Positions 1 through 6,765 of a stretch of DNA of 42,151 nt are shown piece after piece. The first letter of the stretch is position 1, and every line of letters starts with the position of its first letter. The translations under genes were made by a program, and so were the position numbers. This stretch comes from Ignavibacteriales bacterium (lineage in GTDB: Bacteria > Bacteroidota > Ignavibacteria > Ignavibacteriales > SURF-24), in the NCBI GenBank assembly GCA_003599415.1, contig QZKB01000030.1:1-42151 (forward strand), given 5' to 3'. The notes beneath the pieces were generated by a model, which saw nothing but the letters and a program-made list of their open reading frames with translations, ran no database searches and was not told the origin of the DNA.

Positions 1-2
1 CT

Positions 3-140
3 AAAGCGCTTGAAAGATTAAAGCCCAAGCTTTTAAAAGAGTTAAAAAGGGGGACGAGAATTGTAAGTCTGCGTTACCCCGCTACATTTCCTTTAGTTTC
101 TGAGGATAAAGAGAATAGGCTATATCTTTACAAAATCTAG
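3..140 (+). CDS. C-terminal end of a probable class I SAM-dependent methyltransferase (partial)
   Basis: An open frame enters from the left edge and stops at 138-140, giving the last 45 residues of a protein. The stretch LERLKPKLLKELKRGTRIV followed by a terminal NRLYLYKI resembles the last strands of Rossmann-fold methyltransferases, where a 'leader writes up the product, large loss' pattern (LxPGtRiVS...LYLY) closes the sheet. Only the tail is visible, so the SAM-binding motifs cannot be checked and the substrate is unknown. It converges on the minus-strand 496-residue gene, with only 19 bases between the two stop codons and no clear terminator hairpin. The family call rests on this short tail alone. 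Confidence 0.55.
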   Translation, partial: KALERLKPKLLKELKRGTRIVSLRYPATFPLVSEDKENRLYLYKI

Positions 141-159
141 TGTGTTTATCCCTCAATTA

Positions 160-1650
160 TTAATAACATTTTAAAATATTTATCCTATTTATAATTCCTT
201 CGCTTTTAATTGGAAGAGACGATAGAGGCTTGCATTTTTTATTTATAATTTCTTTATCAAATATGCCGTTTATTAAGATTTCATTTACACCAAATTCTTT
301 GTATTCTGCTCCGTGGCCGATTATTATAGATTTGTTATTAATTGCTTTTTGAGTTAAATATTTTGCATTTAAAACTTTCTTTTTAAAAGTATTTTCATTT
401 GTGTCAATAATGTTTTCGAGAAGCGGGGTATGAGTTAGATAGGAGAGAGCAGGCACAATGTCGTTTGTACCATACAATAATTCAGGTTTTTCTTTATTTA
501 TCATCTCTATAATTTTTTCTAAATTTTCATAATATTTAAGAGTAGGTATTATGGCCGAGAGTTCTTTTATATAATTTTTTATTTGTTCTAAAGGATCAAT
601 CCTAATACTTTTAATGTCTTCTAGGATTTCTTTCTGTCTAGGTGTTCCTGTCTCAACATTCTTTTGGATAATATAATTATCAAAATTATAAATATAATTT
701 TGATAATTTTGTAAAACTGTTTTGATAAAATGTTTTAATAATTCAATGCCTTCATTAATTTTATCCTCCTTAATAATTTGATCCCACAAATGTTTAAGCG
801 ATTCTTCAAATTCTTTGGATACTTTTTGAGTTAAATTATAATAACGTGTTATTACCTCTGATTTATTAAATGCATTATCATCATTATATTTTATTAGATC
901 TTTAAAGTTGCATTTTAGATTTTGAAGTTTTTCAAGGATTATTCTGTCCATAGTCTTTTGAACTTTATCAAGTTCTGTGTCATGATAAAAGACTAAATTA
1001 TGACTATCCCTTTGGAACAAATTATCTATTTTAGGGGCATCCCAAGAGATGCAAAAAACACCTATACCTTCAATTGGTAAATAAATTGTTTCTTCAAAAC
1101 CCAAAATGATATCTAGAAAGTTAGGTTCAAAACTTCTTGGATCAAGTACAGCATAGGTTGAAAATCTAACTATTTTATCCTTCATACAACACATCGAAAG
1201 CCCTAAGTTATTTTTATAATCTTCTTTTTTAACGTCTTCGTTATCTGCTATTATTGTAACCTTCGAATCAATCGAATATGATTGAGGCTCCAATTTCGAT
1301 TCAGATAATAACGTGGGATTATAAAGTAAAGAATTCTGAGCCTCGGTTCTTATAATTTTAAGTGCATTTTCTTCAGAGATCTCATCGTTTTTTGGATCAC
1401 CAAATAACTCTTTTGATTTATCACTAACCTTAGAAATAATATCTTTATCAATTATTTTATAATTTTTGTTTAGCAAAATCCAATGAAAATGATTAGTATC
1501 ATTATTTTTGGCAAAAAAGAAACATCGTGGATTACTATTTTTAGGATCGAAATTTTTTAATGATTCGATTCCAAGTTTTTGACCAATTTCCTTTAATAAT
1601 AAATTGATTACTATTTTTTTTAAGCTTTCTATTGATAATAAATTATTCAT
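160..1650 (-). CDS. Unrecognised 496-residue protein, last gene of the caspase operon
   Basis: I do not recognise this protein. It has no signal peptide and no obvious membrane segment, so it is probably cytoplasmic. Residues of about 150-260 alternate strand and helix, with an LPIEGIGVFCISWD strand pair followed by a long helix (KVQKTMDRIILEKLQNL). That is the look of the end of a GAF-like sensory domain, but this is only an impression. Residues 260-400 are predicted to be mostly helical, and the C-terminus contains a GHGAEYKEFG segment without a recognised catalytic pattern. The ATG start lies two bases after the stop of the lipoprotein gene, so the two are very probably co-transcribed and may be translationally coupled. 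Base composition is markedly AT-rich, like the rest of this operon. Function unknown; confidence refers to the coding call. Confidence 0.85.
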   Translation of the reverse strand: MNNLLSIESLKKIVINLLLKEIGQKLGIESLKNFDPKNSNPRCFFFAKNNDTNHFHWILLNKNYKIIDKDIISKVSDKSKELFGDPKNDEISEENALKIIRTEAQNSLLYNPTLLSESKLEPQSYSIDSKVTIIADNEDVKKEDYKNNLGLSMCCMKDKIVRFSTYAVLDPRSFEPNFLDIILGFEETIYLPIEGIGVFCISWDAPKIDNLFQRDSHNLVFYHDTELDKVQKTMDRIILEKLQNLKCNFKDLIKYNDDNAFNKSEVITRYYNLTQKVSKEFEESLKHLWDQIIKEDKINEGIELLKHFIKTVLQNYQNYIYNFDNYIIQKNVETGTPRQKEILEDIKSIRIDPLEQIKNYIKELSAIIPTLKYYENLEKIIEMINKEKPELLYGTNDIVPALSYLTHTPLLENIIDTNENTFKKKVLNAKYLTQKAINNKSIIIGHGAEYKEFGVNEILINGIFDKEIINKKCKPLSSLPIKSEGIINRINILKCY

Positions 1651-1652
1651 AT

Positions 1653-2771
1653 CTAGTCTTTTGCATAAATAGTGGGTTTGCCGTTTTCTATAATCTTAAT
1701 TAACATCTTTTGTTCAATATCTCCATTTATATCAAATGAAAATATACCTGATGCTCCATTATAGTCTCTAACTTTTAGCAAATAATTTTTAATATTAATC
1801 GCATTAATTCCTTCAGCTTTCATAGCCAATGAAATTAACATGATAGCATCGAATGTGTTTGAAGTGAAATTAATTGGATCAGTTTTATAATGTAATTTAT
1901 ATTCTTGAATAAACTTACTATAATTACCATTTGGATTATTTAATTCTACACCCGGTGTAGTAAAATAAATACCATCAGCACTTTTACCTAAAAATTTTAA
2001 CACTTTTGGATCATCAATTAACTGATGTGTTAAAAGTATCTTATCAACATTCAATTCTCTAATCTGTTTTACAAAATTTTGTGTCTCTTCAGGATACAAA
2101 GCAAAATAAATAGCATCACTATTAGTCCTTTTTAAGGAAGTAATTTGAGTTCTATAATTTTTATCCCCTCGGATACAGCTTTCTATTAATAAATTCTTTC
2201 CGCCACTTTTTTCAAAATTTCTCACAAAGGCATTTGCTACTCCTTTTGGACCAGCTTCATTTAAATAGAAAACACTTGCTGATTTAATTTTTAATTTTTC
2301 AATTGCAAATTTGGCCATTGCTGCACCATCATATATATCTGAAACTATTGTTCGAAAAATATATTCACCAGCATTTGAAATTTCATTGTTAGTTGCAGCC
2401 GGCGAGATAAGGATAACTTGTTTTTTATTTAAAATAGGAGCTATTGCAAGTACTTCAGAACTTGATAGCGCACCAACAATTACATTTACATTATCCATAT
2501 CAATTAATTTATTTGCAACTCTAACTGCAAGTTCTGATCTGCCTTGTGAATCTTCGTAAATGCACATTAACCTATTCCCATTAATTCCACCTTGCTTATT
2601 TATTTTTTCAATAGCAAGCTCTGCTGCATTTTTAACGGCTTCACCATAGACCGCTCCTTCACCAGTTAAGGGCAGTATAGCTCCAATTTTTATTATCTCT
2701 TCTTCCTTCTTCCCACACCCAAGCACAAAAAGAATTAAAAAAAGTATTAAAAAATATTTTTGTGGTTTCAT
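1653..2771 (-). CDS. Leu/Ile/Val-binding-type periplasmic ligand-binding lipoprotein
   Basis: A 372-residue protein of the Peripla_BP_6 family, the substrate-binding component of branched-chain amino acid ABC transporters and related receptors. The N-terminus is a lipoprotein signal peptide ending in LFVLGC, so Cys19 would be lipidated and the protein anchored on the outside of a membrane. The mature part opens with KIGAILPLTGEGAVYGEA and contains the characteristic GGINGNRL and VIVGALSSSEVLAIAPIL segments of the two-lobed fold, and its length is normal for the family. It lies 60 bases after the caspase gene and two before the 496-residue gene, with a GGAG ribosome site in front of its ATG. 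No permease or ATPase genes are nearby, so a ligand-sensing role for the operon seems more likely than transport. The ligand cannot be read from sequence. Confidence 0.9.
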   Translation of the reverse strand: MKPQKYFLILFLILFVLGCGKKEEEIIKIGAILPLTGEGAVYGEAVKNAAELAIEKINKQGGINGNRLMCIYEDSQGRSELAVRVANKLIDMDNVNVIVGALSSSEVLAIAPILNKKQVILISPAATNNEISNAGEYIFRTIVSDIYDGAAMAKFAIEKLKIKSASVFYLNEAGPKGVANAFVRNFEKSGGKNLLIESCIRGDKNYRTQITSLKRTNSDAIYFALYPEETQNFVKQIRELNVDKILLTHQLIDDPKVLKFLGKSADGIYFTTPGVELNNPNGNYSKFIQEYKLHYKTDPINFTSNTFDAIMLISLAMKAEGINAINIKNYLLKVRDYNGASGIFSFDINGDIEQKMLIKIIENGKPTIYAKD

Positions 2772-2831
2772 TTTATTCTCCGAATATTATAAAGTCATTC
2801 TAAAATGAGCCTAATTTTAATTAACAAAAGA

Positions 2832-4550
2832 TTAAAACCAATTTAAATTCAACAAATTACCTTCAAATTCTTCGAGTGTTTTTTGTGCTCTTTCAAAAGA
2901 GGAATTAAAAAAACCTGCTTTTAGTATAGGCCAATTATTTTTTTGTTCTAATGCTTCATTCTTCAATTGTGAAAAAGGATTAATAGAACCAAATCCTCTA
3001 CCAGTAAATTTCCAGGCATACCTTCCTAAAGGTCCCCAATATCTCCCGTTTTTTTTATTGCCCCAGATATCAGCATGTATTAACCCTAATAAAATTTCAA
3101 ACCGATCATATAGTTGTTCATAAGAATTTCCTAAAAATAAAATATCTTCAAACATTGGTTGTAAAGTTTTAAACAAATATTCATTTATTGGAACATATTG
3201 TCTCTCATGCTCTTTAAGTATTGTTAATATCTTAGTATAATCTAAATCAGAGTAGGCTTTAGCATAGGTAAGCAAAAATGATTCACTTTGAGTGTTATTA
3301 TCATATGGTACTACATTCAGATTAAGCAATTGATATAAACCTTCATAATCATTAACAGCTAATAATGGCAAACCAATACAATACATTTGTAATATTATAG
3401 GGTACTTTCCAACTGCTGGTACTTTTTGTGAATTATTTAAATGATCACATAAAATATTAATAATTTTGTCCTGAATGTTCTTTTGTATTCTATCTCCCCA
3501 ATAAGAGACTGATACTGAGATTGTTCTAATATTTTGTGTTATTTGTTCATAACATTTTAAACCTTCTCTTATATTATTCTCGGTTCTTTCAAAAGCTGGG
3601 AAATTGTCTTTATTCAAATTTCCTATTAGTATTTTCAATTCATTAGTAATTAGATCATCTAATTTAATTCTATACTTAGGATCTGCTAAATACTCTTTTA
3701 CTTTTTCAAGGAGACCATATTTATTTTCAATTATATTATTTGAAATTATTGGAATGTCGTATAATTCATCTAAACCCATTTTTTCTACTGGATTTATAGG
3801 TCCTTTATAATTAAAAATGAAATCACCATCACCGGAAAAAAAACCATAATGTGGGGTTTGTTGTGATCTATAATCTTTTGCGACTTTTTCATATACATAT
3901 GCCATTATACCATTTGCGGTTATTAAATCATTTGTACTTGCTGCACCACCATTTAATCCATTTAAAAGATGACCTGTAAATATGGAATGTTTTGGAATAG
4001 GTCCATCTGAATCTGAGACAGTTTGATTTGCTTTGCCAGCGGTTAGTACTTGTCGTCCATTTCTAAGTAACATATCATTTATGAATCTCTTACTTCCATT
4101 AGGTAATGCACGTGTAATAGAAATTCCACTAAAACATGCATCTAATATAAAAAGTATATGTTTAGCTGGAATTAATTCAGAATCCTTTGTTAAGTTATCC
4201 CACCTTAACAAAGTAAAAATATCTTCAACTTTACCATCATACGGGAATAAATACCCTACTTCACCACGATTCCCGATTATTGTATGACCATGGCCAGCAT
4301 AGAAAAAAATTATTCTATCATCGATTTCTGCTTTATTCACATAGCTAAGATAATGTCGATGAATATTATCTTTTGTTGCATCCTCATCAATTAATATTGT
4401 TGTATTTTCTTCACTAAAGTCAAATTTATTAATTAGTATTTCTGATATTTCTTTGGCATCATTAACTGCATAATCAAGCTTCGATGCATGAATATAGTTG
4501 TTTATTCCAATGCATAAAGCCCAGCTTTTATTATATTTTTCCGAATACAT
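2832..4550 (-). CDS. Caspase-family (peptidase C14-like) protease with uncharacterised C-terminal domain
   Basis: A 572-residue protein whose first 250 residues form a caspase-like p20 domain: WALCIGINNY at the start, the His motif FFYAGHGH (His87 in AGHG), and the Cys motif ILFILDACFSG (Cys139). Both catalytic residues are present, so the protease should be active. Such enzymes cut target proteins after activation; in bacteria many sit in signalling or defence loci. Residues 260-572 are mainly helical, have no signal or membrane segment, and match no domain I can name; a conserved-looking WGPLGRYAWK motif lies near residue 510. It is the first gene of a three-gene minus-strand operon with a ligand-binding lipoprotein and an unknown protein. 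An AT-rich inverted repeat precedes it. The protein substrate is unknown. Confidence 0.9.
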   Translation of the reverse strand: MYSEKYNKSWALCIGINNYIHASKLDYAVNDAKEISEILINKFDFSEENTTILIDEDATKDNIHRHYLSYVNKAEIDDRIIFFYAGHGHTIIGNRGEVGYLFPYDGKVEDIFTLLRWDNLTKDSELIPAKHILFILDACFSGISITRALPNGSKRFINDMLLRNGRQVLTAGKANQTVSDSDGPIPKHSIFTGHLLNGLNGGAASTNDLITANGIMAYVYEKVAKDYRSQQTPHYGFFSGDGDFIFNYKGPINPVEKMGLDELYDIPIISNNIIENKYGLLEKVKEYLADPKYRIKLDDLITNELKILIGNLNKDNFPAFERTENNIREGLKCYEQITQNIRTISVSVSYWGDRIQKNIQDKIINILCDHLNNSQKVPAVGKYPIILQMYCIGLPLLAVNDYEGLYQLLNLNVVPYDNNTQSESFLLTYAKAYSDLDYTKILTILKEHERQYVPINEYLFKTLQPMFEDILFLGNSYEQLYDRFEILLGLIHADIWGNKKNGRYWGPLGRYAWKFTGRGFGSINPFSQLKNEALEQKNNWPILKAGFFNSSFERAQKTLEEFEGNLLNLNWF

Positions 4551-4580
4551 AATGTTTTTATAACTCTTTACTAAGTATTT

Positions 4581-4615
4581 AAAAAGATTATTTTTATTAA
4601 TTCTAAAATCTTTTT
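4581..4615. promoter_or_regulatory. AT-rich inverted repeat in front of the caspase gene
   Basis: AAAAAGATT at 4581-4589 is repeated exactly in inverted form as AATCTTTTT at 4607-4615, with a 17-base spacer. It lies 31-65 bases upstream of the caspase start codon, so it could be an operator, a leader hairpin, or a weak terminator for transcription arriving from either side. A role in regulating the operon is inferred from position only. Confidence 0.4.
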
Positions 4616-4658
4616 ATTTCTTGTTGAATTATTAAATGATATTCAATTGTTATTATTT

Positions 4659-4727
4659 TTACCTACACGATACAAATTGTGCATCAACACCTTTTTTTAA
4701 CTTGTTATCAACCTTATCCCAGCTCAT
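4659..4727 (-). CDS. 22-residue mini-ORF with strong ribosome site
   Basis: A minus-strand ATG at 4727 is preceded by AAAGGAG at ideal spacing and opens a 22-codon frame starting MSWDKVDNKLKK and ending VSCR before TAA. The ribosome site is better than that of the caspase gene 109 bases downstream. It may be a leader peptide, a very small protein, or the preserved beginning of a deleted gene. The sequence after the stop does not look coding in any frame, which favours a truncated remnant or a true micropeptide over a simple frameshift. I do not recognise the peptide. Confidence 0.35.
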   Translation of the reverse strand: MSWDKVDNKLKKGVDAQFVSCR

Positions 4728-4870
4728 AATATTCTCCTTTTTTAAACAGGCAGTTATCAAACCACCTGCCTCATAAATTTTTTTAATTCAAATCCCTTTT
4801 ATTTTTTATTCCTATTTAATAATCTCTTAATGATCACTCAAAAACATCTCATAATCATTCTTTCAATTCT

Positions 4871-5002
4871 CAATCCTTTAATTCTTTCAATCATAGTCAG
4901 GACATTTACTCTTGTCCGCACCCTGATTCACCTGATTAAAAGATTTCTTGATTCCCTGATTTCCTGCCTTCATCATGCCAATCCTTTAATCTTTCCAATC
5001 AT
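4871..5002. repeat. Pair of 24-bp direct repeats
   Basis: The 24-base segments at 4871-4894 and 4979-5002 both begin CAATCCTTTAAT and end CAATCAT, differing at a few inner positions. The 84 bases between them carry further degenerate GATT/CTGATT-type words (for example CCTGATT twice near 4922-4937). This simple degenerate repetition is typical of non-coding spacers in related AT-rich genomes; I see no gene in it. Confidence 0.55.
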
Positions 5003-5552
5003 GCCTGCCTGCCGGCAAGGCAGGGTCCAGACATTTTCATCCCTTGCTAACTTGGTAGACTTCCGCAGCCTCTTCGCATTCTCCTGTACGGAATCCGATG
5101 ATAATAAACATTAAGACAAGCGCCGAATGCAATAAAATCCTCCTGCATCAATGCGTTTACAATAAGTATCTCATCATCTTCCACAAGCAGCGCCTGGAAA
5201 TAATTCATCCAGTTTAATAATCCGCCGGTGCCTCTCGGTTTAACTTCACCTACGCGGTATCGCTTTAATTCAGGTGTGTTTGCACCGTAAGCCGACTTAG
5301 CAGCATTCTGTATTTTAACAATCAATGCAGTAGCTGTAGCAATTGCACTGTTCTGTTCCGCTGTTTTATCGTTAACAAATTTCATTGCTTTCTGCTGGGA
5401 TGTTTCTTTCGCTCTTGCAGAAAAAATTTCATATGCAACAAATCTTTTTTCTACTGATTGAAACCTTTTACGCTTAATTCAGTAAAGGAATTCTCAAGCG
5501 CTTGTTCAAAAGCCACCGCATCCTTCAAATTATAAACAACGTTCTTAGCCAT
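4973..5552 (-). pseudogene. Frameshifted remnant of an unrecognised conserved-looking protein
   Basis: Reading leftward from an ATG at 5552, the frame MAKNVVYNLKDAVAFEQ... runs to a stop at about 5455. Coding then continues in another frame (VEKRFVAYEIFSARAKE, through KFVNDKTAEQNSAIATATA to NYFQALLVEDDEILIVNALM). Near 5100-5125 a second shift is needed to reach SSDSVQENAKRLRKSTKLAR and ENVWTLP, after which the frame enters the palindrome at 5004-5024 and stops at 4973. Joined, these pieces make a plausible polar, helix-rich protein of about 170 residues. The longest intact piece (112 codons from 5385) uses an internal Met and is not a separate gene. Two shifts, or sequencing errors, explain the break; the original function is unknown. 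Confidence 0.6.
5004..5024. repeat. GC-rich palindromic repeat (CCTGCC...GGCAGG)
   Basis: An almost perfect palindrome with arms CCTGCC and GGCAGG around the self-complementary core TGCCGGCA. Its GC content contrasts strongly with the surrounding DNA. Elements of this form are widespread intergenic palindromes in Bacteroidota-like genomes. Here it sits exactly where the coding signal of the neighbouring pseudogene fades, so the gene's 3' end may have been lost or replaced at this element. Confidence 0.6.
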
Positions 5553-6733
5553 GTCTAATCTTATTTGCTTAAGCTTATTAATCAGCATCCGAAAAAAGAA
5601 TAACCAGTAAGAAATAAATCGGGATTAAAGCAGTGAAAGTTTAATTTTAAGCTAAAAACTTAATTTTGGTTCATTTAAAAAACTATTCCAGCCATTTAAA
5701 AGTATATTCAAGCTGTTTAATGGTCTGATCGGGTCATTTGAAAGTCTGTTTAAATCATTTAGAAGTTTGTTTGGGTCATTTAAAAGTTTGCTCGAGCCAG
5801 TTTGAGTCTTAAGCAAACCTTTTGTTTAAATGTTTGAATCATTTGAAACACTATGTATTTCATTTGAAATTGTAAGTAAGCTTCTTGCTTAAATGTCCGG
5901 ATGATTTGAAATTCTGTATCACTTAATTCAAGCTTTATTCTTGCGACTTAAAAAAATGTTCGGGCAACTCTGTCCTTAATTATTAAGTAATACGGATGTA
6001 AGATTTCAAACGATATATTAAAATATTTGTAACAGCTTAATCTTCCATCAGCATTTTAGCTTTAAACACGTTTAAATACTGCTTAATGTCCTTTTCAAAA
6101 TGTAAAGAACAATAATAAACCAGTAACCCGTAAAAAGTAAAAACCGAATTTTATTTTTTATTTAGAATTTTTCCCGAAAAGAAAATGAAAAATGGAAGTA
6201 TACCAGCCCCCGTTAAACGGCAGGGAAATTCTGAACTGTAAGCTAAAAAGTTTCTTAACGTGTAATTATACTTAATCATTGATAAATAACTGATCAATGT
6301 ATTGAAATTATTTTATTCAATAGAAGCAACATAAACCCTTAATCGCTGTCACAAACTTTATTATTTTCAATTTAAAATGCAATAGTGGTAAAAATATATT
6401 TAAAATTAATTTCCTGTACTGTTATAAATACAGCACTTACAATTAAAGACAATTGAATTACTACTTATTATTATGCAGTGTGCATGTCTGCAAGTTTGTA
6501 TTTAATGATGAATACCCAATATCAAATTTATAATTTCCAGTTGAACAATTATCTTCTCCACCTTAACTTCAGTTTCAGCTTTTTCTATAACCATCAAATA
6601 CTTATGATTGACAATTTATTAACCATGAATACACTTTTTAACTAAAGAAAAAATCCAATAAACCGATAATGTAAAGTACAAAATATCTTTTGACTTATTT
6701 TAGATTAATAAGACTGAAGATAAAATGAATTCA
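5553..6733. other. Long non-coding spacer before the TPR kinase
   Basis: About 1.2 kb without a credible gene. It contains the 21-bp-period array (5671-5922) and a 7-bp inverted repeat CATTGAT/ATCAATG at 6277-6299. The remainder (5923-6700) is AT-rich with stops in all frames, and I see no tRNA-like or riboswitch-like fold. Confidence 0.6.
5671..5922. repeat. Degenerate tandem array with an exact 21-bp period (12 units)
   Basis: Twelve consecutive 21-base units keep register with no insertion or deletion. The best conserved start at 5671, 5692, 5734, 5755, 5776, 5839 and 5860, typically opening with TCATTTRAAAG followed by a T-rich half; units at 5797, 5818, 5881 and 5902 are more diverged. 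On the minus strand, units 1-6 translate as seven-residue repeats (NDPNKLL, NDLNRLS, NDPIRPL, NSLNILL, NGWNSFL) ending at a TAG at 5652-5654, but stop codons interrupt that frame in units 8 and 11. The array could be decayed heptad-repeat coding sequence or non-coding repeat DNA phased at two helical turns. Confidence 0.65.
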
Positions 6734-6741
6734 TATTTTTG
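6734..6741 (+). promoter_or_regulatory. Bacteroidota-type -7 element TATTTTTG
   Basis: TATTTTTG matches TAnnTTTG, the -7 consensus of the primary sigma factor in Bacteroidota, and is followed by CAGAAAT as in the promoter at 28690. It overlaps an in-frame TTG at 6739, which argues against that TTG as a start codon and for the ATG at 6766. No good -33 TTTG is found at the usual distance. Confidence 0.5.
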
Positions 6742-6765
6742 CAGAAATTAAACTATCGGATTGGT

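Larger units (their letters stand above)
4551..4972. other. Gene-poor spacer upstream of the caspase operon
   Basis: This 422-base stretch holds no large gene. It contains an AT-rich inverted repeat (4581-4615), a 22-codon ORF with a strong ribosome site (4659-4727), an AGGCAG/CTGCCT inverted repeat at about 4747-4769, and the first copy of a 24-bp direct repeat (4871-4894). The promoter of the caspase operon should lie here; I did not find a convincing TAnnTTTG element on the minus strand. Confidence 0.6.

Noticed and set aside
4830-5114. 94-codon plus-strand open frame
   Set aside because: It is antisense to the pseudogene and translates the palindrome and degenerate repeats; composition is not protein-like and no ribosome site is present.
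5671-5922. Possible CRISPR array
   Set aside because: The units abut directly with no unique spacers, are diverged from each other, and no cas genes are present.
6739-6765. TTG start for the TPR kinase
   Set aside because: The TTG lies within a TATTTTTG promoter element, and the signal peptide fits better from ATG 6766.
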